In this document: one piece after another, positions 35,601 to 48,300 of the stretch | How positions within the stretch are numbered: position 1 is the first letter of the stretch | Layout: each line of letters begins with the position of its first letter | Source of the DNA: Punica granatum | Taxonomy: Eukaryota > Streptophyta > Magnoliopsida > Myrtales > Lythraceae | Length of the DNA stretch: 64,000 bases | Assembly: GCF_007655135.1 (NCBI RefSeq) | Contig: NC_045127.1 | Location: 7,263,001-7,327,000, forward strand | Direction of reading: 5' to 3' | Made by a program: the position numbers and the translations under genes | Notes under the pieces: model-generated | Database searches by the model: none | What the model was told of the DNA's origin: nothing | The model's input: only the letters and a program-made list of their open reading frames with translations

Positions 35601-38399
35601 AAATGCTTAATTTTGTATATACTTGAATATTTTTTGTGTTTTTGATGCCTTTGAGGTTGCTTTCCAAAAACCTAAAAGAGATTTCATGGCTGGAAGAAGT
35701 CTTGAACCACGTGAGCTATAATGTATGATACAGATAAATTAGGGAGTGATGCAGGCCATAAATTCTGGGAAATTAATTATTAATTTATAAATAAGAGAAA
35801 AAGTCACTACCCTTTTCCTTTTGTGGCGAAATATACATATATATCTCTCTCGATGTCTGCTGTCAATCAACATATGCAGCTTTCAGAGCCATGTTGTTTG
35901 CTGATTCAGCCAGAAGAAAAAAAGGATAGATTTAAAAAAGAGAGCCATGCTGCAGTTTGATTATATGAAGGAGGAGTTTTTTTTTTTAATTCCCGTTATT
36001 GGATTGGATTGGATAGCCTGTGTAATAGTCACTCTCAACACTTTCTAAAAAATCAAAATCTCCTTTTTAAGGTAGTCGGACTTAGTGGACGTTCAAATAA
36101 AAATTAACCTTTATTAATAAATTGAGAACATCTCGTGATCTCATTATAAAAGGTCACATTTTTAAGAGAAATATTTATCCAAAATAATTTTGAAGAAGCA
36201 GTTGAAGAAAAAGATATTTGGGCAAGCAAGTAAATCATACTGCCCGATGCTTCTGCATGAAACATTCACAATATGTATTATATAATATATGCATGGCAGA
36301 TGGTTTTTGTTCTTTGAATATCAAATGAAAAGCAAGTTGGTTCAGAATATATGAATTTTAAAAGCTTTTCTGCATGAATTTTTGGAGATCTCCCAAATCA
36401 TACGTACCAGCAAATCCCTTCATTTCCTCTTCTCTGTCAGTAGAGAGAGATGTCAATGCCTCGAGTGCAGTAAGTAACACAAATTCAGTAATGTACCAAA
36501 TATTACTCGACTCTTCTCTGCTTGTGTTTCCATGGAAGTTTGATATTGGTTTCTTTGTATAATATCCAATCCACCCGTTACATCAATATTCGTAGACGAC
36601 CGATATTGATTATAAAGCAAGGGGGCTAAGTTGCATTATCATTGTTTCAGTATTATTTCATAGACAGGATCTGTGAATACGAGAAATACGTACAGTACAT
36701 GTATATATATATTCATATATAACTTCAAGACCTACTTGTTAGCACGATTCATCAATCACGAGGTGAATTTATTGGTGGGAAGAATAATGTAACATATATG
36801 TCGATCGACAAGATCATTTTCTGCATCATTTGTAATAACTTATGGCCAATAAAATAGTTAAATTATGTCCGACTGAAAAAAAAAAGTTAAATAGCTTGCC
36901 GATAAGACGTAGATGTATGCAGTTTATTACCTATATAACTCGTCCATAATATATAATTTGATGAAATAACATTTTTTTTTTGTGAGGGTACCACCCATCT
37001 TTGACAGCTTGATGAAATAACATATGTATGTATATAGTTCATATATAAAGAAAAATAATGTCAGCTGTATGATTGGGCACTGATCAAATTACACATCGCT
37101 ATAATTAGCGTGTCCTGGTTCTTCGTTTGAGTATTTGTAAAAGATTCATGATACAAATGAAGAGGAAGTGATGATGCTGCAAATACCAGACATGGACTGC
37201 AGGGTATTGCTGTAGAACATTGATGTCTTCATGAAGAGATTAGATGAATCTGATTCTGCATATTACATAGTATATGCAGCACATCAACAACAGAATATAT
37301 CCGTTTAACTTAAACTCATTGATATCGTCAAGTGGCTCAAGGAGTGAAGGTGATCGTTCAATCCGTAGGGATCAGAGATTCTTCTCCGCACTCTGATCCG
37401 TCGAAGGATGCCTGATCATGGAGATTGGAGAGCATGCTTACGCATGCCTAGAGCAGCAGAAAAATATTGATATGAACTCATGGACTTTGGCAACATCCAA
37501 GTAAAGTGCATTTGGCTCCAGATGGGTCCCTTTGTTAAATAAACACAAAAGACTTGGCACTCGAATAGGATATATAATGTCAGGAAATGTACTCTGATGC
37601 CAATATAGCAACCAATATTTGATTGCCGGAAAGTTACACGCATGATATATTATGGCTAGTGGATTATGATACCTGGACCCAGAGTCCACTGTAGTTCTAA
37701 TAGGCAGACAGTGTTGTGACTTGTGAGTGCTGAGGAGTGATCGACTAATGTCCAGAGCAGTTAATCTATCGGCTCTTCTTCTGGTGCAAGCAGTTCAAAA
37801 TTTGCATCCCAGTGCAGTGATGCATGAAGGTAAGACTGAGTGACCGAAAACAGAAATTTTAAGCAGACCAATGCTGCGACATGTACGGAAATAGAAGAAA
37901 TAGTAGTAGTTATGGAGATCGTTAAAACTTAATGGTCGTACAAAAAAGATTCTAGGCAATAAAAAGGTATCTTGCTGAGTTATTGGTGTGCTTTAGATTG
38001 ACCGACTCATATTCACCAATGTCATGAAGTTCTTCAAAGGATAATAGAACTGCCCTTGTGATCTGACCTTTGAGTCTACCTACACGGGGCATTGCTCTAT
38101 CGAGCTTTTGCCTGGTCCGGAAAATTCACCATTGATGTTGCGGGCCACATCTTACTCCCATGCATATGGTGGCCAACCATCTCTTTTTTTTTTTTTTTAT
38201 TACCCCAACGGCAGATCATCGCCATCATAAGCCAATTGTGTTGCCGACCAGCTAACTGGATTCGAGCCAATCCCCGGGCAAAAAAAGAACTATATATTCT
38301 GCCGTTAAGGAGTTGCATCGAAGCAACTCAATGAGGAACCATTCTCAAAATTTTCAATTTTCTTACATTATCAAAAAAAAAAACAATTTTGTAGAGAGT
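32619..38399. other. Intergenic between SRS5-like and TFIIF beta genes
   Basis: About 5.8 kb with no protein gene recognised. The first few hundred bases are the SRS5-like 3' UTR. A SINE-family-B copy lies at 34563-34710. The rest is AT-rich. A short inverted repeat GGATCAGAG...CTCTGATCC sits near 37370-37400. The segment 37100-38050 is less AT-rich and may be a noncoding transcript, but nothing supports that directly. Confidence 0.65.
34563..34710 (+). mobile_element. SINE family B, copy 1
   Basis: It starts GTTGGTTGAGTGAGAAGTAG (A-box-like), then GAAGTTCGAGTTTTGGGAAG (B-box-like) and TTGTTGGGATGGAGAATAAC. The end is GCTATAATAATGTTTCTTAT before an A-rich tail. The order matches the copy at 45.2 kb throughout. 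Confidence 0.55.
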
Positions 38400-38535
38400 C
38401 GTAGAAGGCCCACTAGCCAAAATCTAACGGGACCCAGATGGGCCTCAATTTTAGCTTTAAAATAAAAATCGGCCCAACTATCAAACCCAATAACGAGGCC
38501 CATCATGTCCTAGTTCAGGCCCAATAAGTAGAACC
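38400..38535 (+). promoter_or_regulatory. Site-II (TGGGCC/GGCCCA) promoter cluster of the TFIIF beta gene
   Basis: Five GGCCCA/TGGGCC motifs occur near 38407, 38440, 38471, 38497 and 38517, about 350-450 bases upstream of the start codon. Site-II elements bound by TCP factors are typical of plant housekeeping promoters, which fits a general transcription factor. The transcription start is inferred to lie around 38560-38800; no clear TATA box was seen. Confidence 0.6.
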
Positions 38536-38861
38536 CCGTTTAACTCTTCTGGGAAAAAACACGTAGTAAAGGTAAGATCCGTTATAACGGCTCCACTGCG
38601 AAGACCAGGAGCATCCGTCTATACACCCGGCGTAGTAGTGACCGGAGTAAGCTCAGCTTGGGCTCTGGTGCACCCGGCCCGCGGTTCTATCGCATTCTCC
38701 CGGGGTTCTGTAGTCCTGTTGTCGTCCTCTCTCGTTGATTCTAACGGCGGCTCAGTCTCCCAGCTAAGACCGAACAGAGCAGCTCCTATCGTCAGAGGCG
38801 ATTCAGCGGAGACCGACGGGAGAAGGAAGGAACCGAGATCACACGCCGCGAGAGATAGAAG

Positions 38862-41388
38862 ATGGATGACGACGAAGGGAGCAGCAGCAGGGTGGAGACC
38901 GCGAAGGCGGACAGATCGGTGTGGCTGATGAAGTGCCCGGTGGTTGTGGCCAAGTCGTGGCAGTCCCACCCGCCCTCCGACCCCACCCCCGTCGCCAAGG
39001 TCGTCCTCTCCCTCGACCCCCTCCGCCCCCCCGACGACCCGTCCGCTCTCCAGGTAACCCTTTATTCCCTTCGCTTACTTCCCCCCTTCTTGGATTGCTA
39101 AAAGTTAGGGGATAGGGCTTATTTGAGCTGTCCCTGTCCGATCGTCAAGCTACGGATCGTTCAGCTGTACAGTCCGCAGCATCCCTGTCTGACTGCTCTT
39201 GTTGGGTTCTTTACCAGTTTACGATGGAGATGGCGGGGGCAGAGCCCGGGCATGTTCCGAATAGTTATTCATTGAACATGTCGAAAGACTTCGTTCCGAT
39301 GTGTATTTTCTCGGAGACGAGCCAAGGTCAGTGCTTTGTACGGTATATTTGCTATTTGAATGGGAAGTGCTTTCCTTTTACCTTAAAATTGATGTTAGAT
39401 GTCGTGTTCCTTGCCCTCTTCCTTCCATGAATTCATTATCTATTGGTCTGTAACTGCAAGTTGCCCTTACATTGATTAGTAAGCAATCCGAGTTTAGATG
39501 GGATGACCAAAGGGTTTCTGCATTTAGTTTCAAGGCTGTATATCTAGCCAGAGACACGTCCTGAAGGTAGAAGAGTTTGATTTCAATGCCATAATCACAC
39601 CTCTTCTCATAAGTTCATGAGGATGAAAAGGAACCCGGGTGACAAGGATGGATCTGATAAACCGTACAAATATGATTGAGAGGTCTCATCGCGGGCTGGT
39701 TTACAGTTTGAATGGTTACGCTGGCATTAAGGTTGGGTGGAGTCCTGTTATGAGTCTTATGACCATACGTGGCAGATGTGGGCAAGATACTAAGAGGCCG
39801 TGTTTACTGTTTATCCACGTGTTTGAATGGGGATATGGTCAATTATTTCAACTTGAATGAATATAATTTCAAGCAGGAGAATACTTGATGTAAATGCTAA
39901 GAGCAGCGATCTCTTCAATTCCCCGAGTTTTTGACCTATGCCCGCAATTTAATAGGAGATGTTTGGGATAGAGTGCTTCCTGAACAGCTTTTTTGGCATA
40001 GTTCTTTGATATACATAGGATGTTCTTGATTCTAACAAGAATATTATGTTTCATCGTGACTCGCCTCAAACAACTAGATTATGTTTTAATAACTTGTATC
40101 TTCAGTAATAAGCATCTGTAGCATCTTTCTGGCAGAGTTTCCATGGTAAGAATGTTGCTCTGCACTATAACAACTTAGGATCATACTTGCTCTTCCTTCT
40201 CATACAAATAAATGCTTCATGAAAATCTCCTTTTATTAAAGTTGCCGATTATCTTCTGAAAGTCTTGCACTTCTTAAATTATCGATTACTATGGTCATAT
40301 AATATAGGTAAGGTTGCAGCGGAGGGGAAGGTGGAGCATAAATTTGATATGAAGCCTCACAGTGATAACATCGAGGAGTATGGCAGATTGTGCCGTGAAA
40401 GAACTAGCAAATCAATGGTTAAGAATCGACAGATACAGGTAGAAATTTGGACAATTTTGTTGTCATATTTTTGTTTCGCTTCACATGAAAGCTTATCCTT
40501 CTTTTTCTATATAACAGGTAATTGATAATGACCGAGGAGTGCACATGAGACCCATGCCTGGAATGCTGGGTATAATATCATCAACTACTAAGGTAATCCA
40601 CCCCTTTTAGTCCTTTTATTTCTCTGGCTTCAGGATAAAACTAACTTCAGAATCCTTTCTCTGATTGACCCCTTTTGGGAAAACAATGAGTTGCTTTCGA
40701 TTTTAAATGACCTCATTTGTCATTTCCTCCGAAGAGGTGGCAAAAGTATTGTTTCTAATGGTGACACCACATGGCATTCAGCACCATGATATCATCAATC
40801 ACTGAATGTATGTGAATCGCTCCCAGTAGCGACTGCTACACATGGGAATACTTATCTATTGGTTGGTGACACACATGGGTCTGCTGCCGCGTGGTGTCAC
40901 CAGTGCACACAAATGCCTCCTTGGAGCGGTGATAATTTCTTGTTCTTCTGCTCTGATGATGCTAAACGTTGGAATGAATCATGAAGCAGGACAAGAAGAA
41001 AACACAGCCTGTGAAGCAATCAGACATGAAACGTACCAGAAGAGACAGAGGGGAATTAGAGGATATAATGTTCAAGCTCTTCGAGAGACAACCTAATTGG
41101 GCCTTAAAGCAGCTTGTTCAGGAGACTGATCAGCCTGCGGTATGCTTCCTGTTTCATCATATGCCCGAGAAACGGCCTAATCGGTTTCAACTTTTGATTT
41201 CAATGTTCGTTATGCTGCTGCCTTTTTAATGGTTAAAGATACTAAACAATCACTGTTTGGCCCTGCAGCAATTCGTGAAGGAGATACTGAATGACCTCTG
41301 CGTGTACAATAAGAGGGGAGCGAACCAAGGAACCTACGAGCTTAAGCCCGAGTATAAGAAGTCCGTCGAGGATACTGGTGCTGAATAG
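38862..41388 (+). CDS. GTF2F2: Transcription initiation factor IIF subunit beta (RAP30), complete, 6 exons
   Basis: Small subunit of TFIIF, which binds RNA polymerase II and helps bring it to promoters in the preinitiation complex. Exons 38862-39053, 39218-39326, 40308-40438, 40518-40592, 40990-41139, 41269-41388; 258 aa, close to the 249 aa of human RAP30. The N-terminal dimerisation part has RSVWLMKCPVVVAKSW, VAKVVLSLDPL and FTMEMAGAE. The middle has HKFDMKPHSDNIEEYGRLCR and NRQIQVIDNDRGVHMRPMPG. The C-terminal winged helix is RRDRGELEDIMFKLFERQPN, WALKQLVQETDQPAQFVKEI and NKRGANQGTYELKPEYKK. All exon phases agree. The upstream region has site-II promoter motifs. Ordinary single-copy-type gene, nothing odd. 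Confidence 0.95.
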
Positions 41389-41708
41389 TGTTGGGGGAGC
41401 ATACTCATTTGTTGGTCAAATGAAGAAAAATCCTAATACCCCTTCTTCAGCGTTTGTATCATTAATATTAGGAAGTGCAAACTTACCTGGAGAGTTACCT
41501 TGGGGAGCCATTATGCTTTTGCATTTATGAATTTTACATACACAGTTGAGTGGAAAATCATAATTTGCCGAGCTTCCTTCCCATTTTCAAGGTTGCCTTG
41601 AGTACACTTGACAAGCATATGCTTGGAGTTAAAACCGGATGCAGATGATTGGTCGAATTCTTTGTCGACATAATGGAATCCTTCCTCGACTAAACAGAGA
41701 AGTTGCTT

Positions 41709-41816
41709 GACGCTTGTACATGTTAATATCATGAGTATGGTTTTGAGGGTCAAATCAAACTCGACGCTTGTACATGTTAATATCGTAAGGATCGCTTTGA
41801 GGGTCGAATCAATATC
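41709..41816. repeat. 54-bp tandem duplication
   Basis: Two adjacent 54-base units both start GACGCTTGTACATGTTAATA and end in a GAGGGTC-AATCAA block. They differ at several positions in the middle. They lie about 320 bases after the TFIIF beta stop codon, possibly in or near the 3' UTR. Confidence 0.85.
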
Positions 41817-42490
41817 CGATGTTCTGGACGGCTGAACAACTCAGTGCTAAGCGTGATTTGAACAACTCAGTTCAAAGTGCCGTTAGGACGGCTGTCCACA
41901 ACAGGAACAGGAATATGCCTAGGAATCTAAAGGAATAATAATGCAACCTTGGATACACGTATCCCCATAATACGAAGTGCCCGTATACTTCTCCAACATC
42001 ATTACATGCATGTCGTGAACATGTAATAGCTGCTTCGACAGTGACGGTCACTAACCTTACATTTCTATCATATTGTTAGTCCTGCGTACCATATATAATT
42101 ATATATATTCTTATCACATTCTCATTGGGTCAATATTCCTTTTCAAAATCAATTTAACGGTGAAGATGAAGTTGTTTCCCTTCCGGTGCTTGCCCTAGAA
42201 ACGAGGAAGGTCTAGTGCAGTTCCTTAAAATGGGGGAATCTTACGAAGTTGTTACCACCTTTTCCCTAACGGTGGACGATGCATGACTCCAAGTCCTAGA
42301 TAGAGATGCGGGAGGAATAATGAATCTTTCAAGGTCTGTACAAATATTTTCCTTTTTCTGGTTATATGGAAGGTTGGCTGATAGGCTTGATATAAAGAAA
42401 TAGAAAGCTTAGTTAATAATGAATCGACTATAAAATCTCTTAATTATTAAGTAATGGTGTTTGCCACTGCACTCTTCTTATAAAATATTA

Positions 42491-43275
42491 AGGAAAAGTA
42501 CAAAAACCTCTCTTGTAGTTTGGGATCGCGACAAATTGCATCATGTGATTTTGTTATGAATAATTAGTCCCCGTGTAGTGTACTCCGTTAGCCATAAGGA
42601 GTTACGATATTAGTTTTTTTTTCTATTTTTAATCCTCAATCTTTAGCTTGTTAATTATTTTGATTCTAAATCTTTTTTTCTTTTATCATTTCTATCATCA
42701 ACATTTCATTTTTTATTTTAGTCCTAAAAAGAAAATTGAAAGGGAATGAGGGGTCAGGGCTACCAATAGGCGACCTCGACCCCTCCACCAAGGTGCTGGT
42801 ATCCACAAATGACGTCGGCAACCTCGGTGGAGGGGTCGGAGCCCCCGATTAACGGCCAACCCACGAATCGATCGGGAACTCCAACTCGGAGTCCTCAGTC
42901 GATTCGGGGGTAGGAGCCGCCAATCGGCACCTCGACCCCTCTACCGAGGTCGCCGGTACCCACGGAGGACGCCAGCAACCTCGGTGGAGGGGTTGGGATC
43001 GCCGATTGGTAGTCCCGACCCCTCCTTCCCTTTCAATTTTCTTTTAGGAGTAAAAAAGAAAAGAAAAGTTGAGGATAGAAATGATAGAAAAAAAAAGATT
43101 TAGAATCAAAATGATTAAAATGCTAAAAATTGATGACTAAAAATAGAAAAAAAATTAATGTCGTAACACTCTATAGTTAACGAAGTACACCACGGGAGAC
43201 TAATTGTCCATAATAAAAGTACAAGATGTAATTTTTTCCGACTCCCAGTCACAGGAGCGTTTTTGTACTTTTCTC
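42491..43275. mobile_element. Foldback element 3, about 785 bp, with GC-rich core
   Basis: The left end AGGAAAAGTACAAAAAC and the inverted right end GAGAAAAGTACAAAAAC head arms of about 350 bases that align almost throughout; for example AATTAGTCCCCGTG on the left against AATTAGTCTCCCGTG inverted on the right, and shared TTGATTCTAAATCTTTTT. TTA flanks both ends (42488-42490, 43276-43278). The core (about 42750-43025) is strikingly GC-rich, with repeated GACCCCTCCACC and CTCGGTGGAGGGG modules that are themselves inverted. No transposase frame exists. Confidence 0.8.
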
Positions 43276-45010
43276 TTAATGTTAATGTTGCCAAAGGCAT
43301 GTTATTTTTCTCCCGGATCTGTTAACCTGCAATTGGTTGACTTGGTCTTCTTGTAATATATAGCTGGATGGATATGCTCTCACACACCCACGTATATATA
43401 TGTGTGTGTGTGTGTCTTTATGTTTGTATAAGGACAAAAGAAAAAGAATCCTAAAAATCATCAATTCACATTAAAAAGGCATTAATTTGCATTTAAAGCA
43501 AAAGAAAAAAAAAATGCATTAGTTCCATCAATTGGTGCCTAGTGGTTCCTTGAATAATGCAAGTTCTTTCATAATCAACTAGTCGTCGTTTCGACGATTG
43601 GTCCTTGAATCGTTACTAGCTCCAGTATTGCATCGGGAGTGATGGGGACGTTTCGAGAGTACTCCTAAAATCCCCCTTTTGGGAGGGTGAAATTGACCTT
43701 GATTAGGATTCTCTCTTGTTTAATTTCTCATTGGCCGTGAAAAAGATACTTTGAGAACATCGAAGGACAAAGAGGATATATATACATCATATGAACTCGC
43801 TTGACCCCAAAAATGGCTTTAGAGAAGTTAAAAAACCGGGTACAATCCTCTATTATCCTCTCTAACTCGCGATCCAAACAAGTCCAAGTTGATATAGGAT
43901 ATAATTGGAATGAAATAAAAACTGAGGAACGGATCACAAGTAGTGTATCTTCCTCAAAGATTACACCGTATATATTGAAAATCAGAAATTATGATTGATC
44001 GTATGCGTTTGCTTTTGCGCTTTAATAAAAAGCTTTTTTTTTTTTCTGATAGTAGAAGCTACTAAAGCACTTGGGCTTAGTATATATTTGCACAAACCCA
44101 TGCAAATCTGGAACTTAGTCAACTTTTTCTGGCCCTTAATGGCACTATAATCCTCTAGTTGAACATTTAATAATGATGGCTCTATCCTTCCGTTCTTTTT
44201 GTATCTGAAAATAACATAAACCTATCTCTTGATGATCTTGATCTTATCTTGTCGGGCCTTGCTTTTGCCTAAAACAGGAAAAAGGGCTCTTTCCCTATGA
44301 ACGGATTATTATACAACCGTTCAACCTAAAGAATATAATGAATTCTAAAAAAAAAAAAGGAACAAATCTATTTATATTTAATGATTTGGAACAGCATATT
44401 TGATTCGAATATCGTTTTTAGTCCGCTTTTGAAGAATGGTCGATACTATCATGTTATAGAGGCTGTATATATATTTATATATTGGATCCTTTCTCGTGCC
44501 ACTAACAAAAATCAATTGTTGATCAGCATCAAAGACAACCTATATATTTTATAAACATATGTGAAATGGAGTTGATATCAACCCCAAATGATGTAAGAGC
44601 ATGTAGCAAATTGCAATCGTACTTCAAAAAAAAAGAAGGAAAATATTTATTAGTGAGAATTAACTGTACTGAGCTAGTTGATTGGTAGGCAATTGGGATA
44701 CCACTTAGCCCCACGAAGATTATTTCATGGACAAGCATCGAGGACTCATGATTGGGCATGCTATAGAGAGCTCTCTATGCTTCTATTTCTCGCGGCATGC
44801 AAAAACTTATAAAGTTGGAAGATTTTTTGGAAACGGGATCAATATTGACCTTTTCGAAAATGCAAGACATTTATATTTATTCACATAATTTGTGTTTTCA
44901 AAAATATATATACATATACTACGATTCTCAAAATAAAACTGTTGCGCACCACGTAATTGTCAAAAGAAACCGGCTAAATAATATTGGCTGAGGAAAGGAA
45001 AAATTACGAG

Positions 45011-45033
45011 GAGAAGAAGAAGAAGAAGAAGAA
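45011..45033. repeat. (GAA)n microsatellite
   Basis: About seven GAA/AGA trinucleotides. Confidence 0.9.
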
Positions 45034-45214
45034 TATATATAGAAGTATAGAATCAATTTACATCCTATAGGGCAAAATATTGTATAATTCCTACCCAAAA
45101 TTTTTTGTATAATTAGTAACCCAAAAAATAAATATTGTATCGTAAGATTAGGCACTACTCGGAAAAAAATAATAAGTTATACATTGAGAGATAACCCAAG
45201 AAGAAAAAAAAATA

Positions 45215-45370
45215 CCAGCAGTGGTGGTTGAGTAGCAGACAGTTTCAATCCCAGTGAGAAGGAGAATGTAAGTTTAAACCTTGAAAAATACATTTGTTGG
45301 GGGGAAAAATAACCTTTTATGCTAGATTTCTCATAGTTGCGAGAACAATATCTTTCATTATTTTATTAAG
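45215..45370 (+). mobile_element. SINE family B, copy 2
   Basis: It starts GTGGTGGTTGAGTAGCAGAC, followed by GAGAATGTAAGTTTAAACCT, TTTGTTGGGGGGAAAAATAA and AGATTTCTCATAGTTGCGAG. It ends at ATATCTTTCATTATTTTATT before an A-rich tail. The arrangement is parallel to the copy at 34.6 kb. Confidence 0.55.
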
Positions 45371-48300
45371 AAAATGAAAAAAAAAAAGATTGCAGGGGAT
45401 TCCATGTTGGATCCCTTAATTCAACTCGGTGGTGCTCTATATGTGAGATGTTACATTCAACTTCATTAAAGGCAGTAACTCATTTTTCTTCTACAAAAAT
45501 ATAATTTGAAATTGTTGTGGTCATCCTCCAGTCTTCATTAGTTACACGAGTCAATTCTACGATATAATATATATACATATATATATATATAGTATATTAT
45601 ATGCCTATCAAAAATATATATAGTATACATATATATATTTATCGTCCCATGCTGATTAATTACATGTACAAACATTAACTTCAAGAGCACAAAACACATT
45701 TTTGGGGTCATAATATTAGAGTGTATAATCAAATGTGCGTGAGTGAATTCGAAGCCTATAAATCACGAGTTCCGTATATCAGTTTTCGACTCAATGGCGG
45801 TGACCCATCATGATCAACCATTAACACAGCAGCAAATGTGCTGTCCAACGTTAATCGAAGAGATTTTCCCATGAAAGATTAAAGGCATTGCACGTTTTCC
45901 TGAAAGTCGGACATTTTTGTATGAGGCGTGAGGGAACCGAATTTGATTTGTTCCATGTGTTAAGGACCATGATTAACCTTAATCTTTCATAATTACTTTG
46001 ATTATTGTCTGTGATTTGTTGGATTTTGTCAAGATATTCAAAGGGTCAACTCTCGGATCTGTGAGACATCAATGCTAGGTGGGGTTAATTAAATTAAATA
46101 AAAGTGTGTACTAGGATATCATCACTTCGGAACATCCAGCAATTAATCAGTTGGGAAATAAATTGCAACAACCGACATAGAAGATAAAGCAACGAAGACT
46201 ATAACGGAGTATTGTTTTCTGATCTTTTGATAATTGATATGTGAAAATCTTTTGTCATGATAGGTTACAATATGTGATGGGATATGTCATATGTATAATT
46301 TAAAAAAAATTAATGCACTTAAAAATCAAGATGAAACCGTCGAATAATACAGTAGGCGTATAACATAATATAACTCGTGCCGAATTTCAATAGCCAATGT
46401 CAAAAGTTTGATTTTGGAAATTCATCTGATCGATGTTTATAATAAAGGTTTGTGTCGTGCTAGAACTTCTCATTAGTTTGTTTGATTTAGCTTATTATTA
46501 TTTTTTTATCACATATCTGATGATATGAGATGCTTTCATTGAGTAATTCTATATGATAAATTCGAACTGCTCGATTGCTTCGACTGCAAAGTGGCTTGGA
46601 TTTGTTTATATATATATGTTGATGACATACAGAAAAAGAACTAGACAACTACATATGATAGCGTAGTCAATTGGACCACTATCTAGCCTGTAATTGCCTT
46701 TGCGATCCTATGGCAGATCGATGTAATGTTGGTGTCACAATGTGTACGTAAAAGTTGAAACATAAGTATATGCCATTGTATATTATATACAATTAATACG
46801 TATATTCATAATTATACGCGCAGTAGTCGAATCAAGTGTACATCCCTCGACATTCCACCGCAGGAATCATATGGATGTGTGTGCTCTGCTCTGTGTTTCT
46901 TCTCTTGTTGGGACACCTTGTTGGGACAACTTTTTTTTTTTTTCCCTTCTTTTGAATTTGTATAGAAAAGCAGTGAATCAATGAATCATCATATATTATT
47001 CTGTTTATAATGGAAGTCCACTTAAGAGTCCCCTTTTTGCCCCACCATTCTGATTTCCAGGGACCTCCATCTCTCTTTGATCATCTGCTCCAACTTATGT
47101 ATACAATATGCATTTTCTCGGCGAGATTATAGGATATTCTGATTCAAGCATGCATATTAGCAAAAATTAAATTCAATACAGGTGTCAACTTATCCTTATA
47201 ATTAACGAAGTGCTTTCAATAAATTTTGAATGAAATTCTTTCAATGAACATTCCCATGTTTATATATTGTCTATTTTTAATCGCAATGCAGCCAAAAGGA
47301 CAAAGAAAGAAAAAGACCTACGAAACCTTTTTAGAAGAAAAGAGAGAAATTCCCATGTTTCTGTTTCCGGTTACGCTTTCTGCAATAAAATAACATCACC
47401 ATAGTTATCATCTGACTGAACATTCTTTCTTCGAGGCAAACAAGGAGCATACCAATGTTTCGTCTTCTTTATGTCTCTTATCATAGCTTTTGTCGATGTT
47501 ATTACCATGCATAACATTATGCGGTTCCATTGATGTCAGGCTACTTTCATATTGACGTGATGATGCTAAGCTATACGGAACTCGAATTGCTATACCTACG
47601 ACTCATAACAATTACATCGATCATCCATAATGTTCCCCGTAATTTTAATACGATGTGTTTCTCACTTATAAAGGTATTGTCTTAGGCATTTTGTTGAACA
47701 GTGAAAGGTCGCGCATGTATTCACAAAGATTGAGAAGTGGCTCAAAATCATTATATATTCTCAGGGCCCCCATCCACAAAATTATTTCATCACGTAAATA
47801 TATATGCACCTCATTTCTTAAATATTTATGCAGTGTTATATCCTCGTAGCATATACATGGATAAAGTAAAGCCCATTCTTACTCTCTAATCACGAATCAA
47901 CCATTCAACCAAAAAAAGTTCACGAATCAACCACGCTGACTCATTCAAACACTTCCACATATAAGTTTCTTAATTTGCAATTCCAGATCCCATGCATCCA
48001 AGCGAACTAGTTTGTCTTAATTACGAAAGTCTCGATTAATTAGAACAGAAGAATTCGGTCCTTACAAGAGCCAAATAGGGATCAGTACAGCTTTTGATAC
48101 GATTTTCTGGAGCTAGATCAAATCTACTTACTTATATAGCCGTCAGAGATGTACGTAGTAACAACAGTGAAGCCTACCTAGAACCAAATGCATGCAATGC
48201 AATTCTGGTCCGAGTAGTGCCCAACCGGTTCATGCAGGCCGGGTCAGAACCCCCACCCCGGCTTTCTATATCCATCTACCCAATCAAATTATACGAATTT

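Noticed and set aside
43115..43464. Two 60-codon minus-strand open frames at 43.1-43.5 kb
   Set aside because: The first lies within the right arm of foldback element 3 and the second in simple (TG)n-containing DNA. No protein resemblance.
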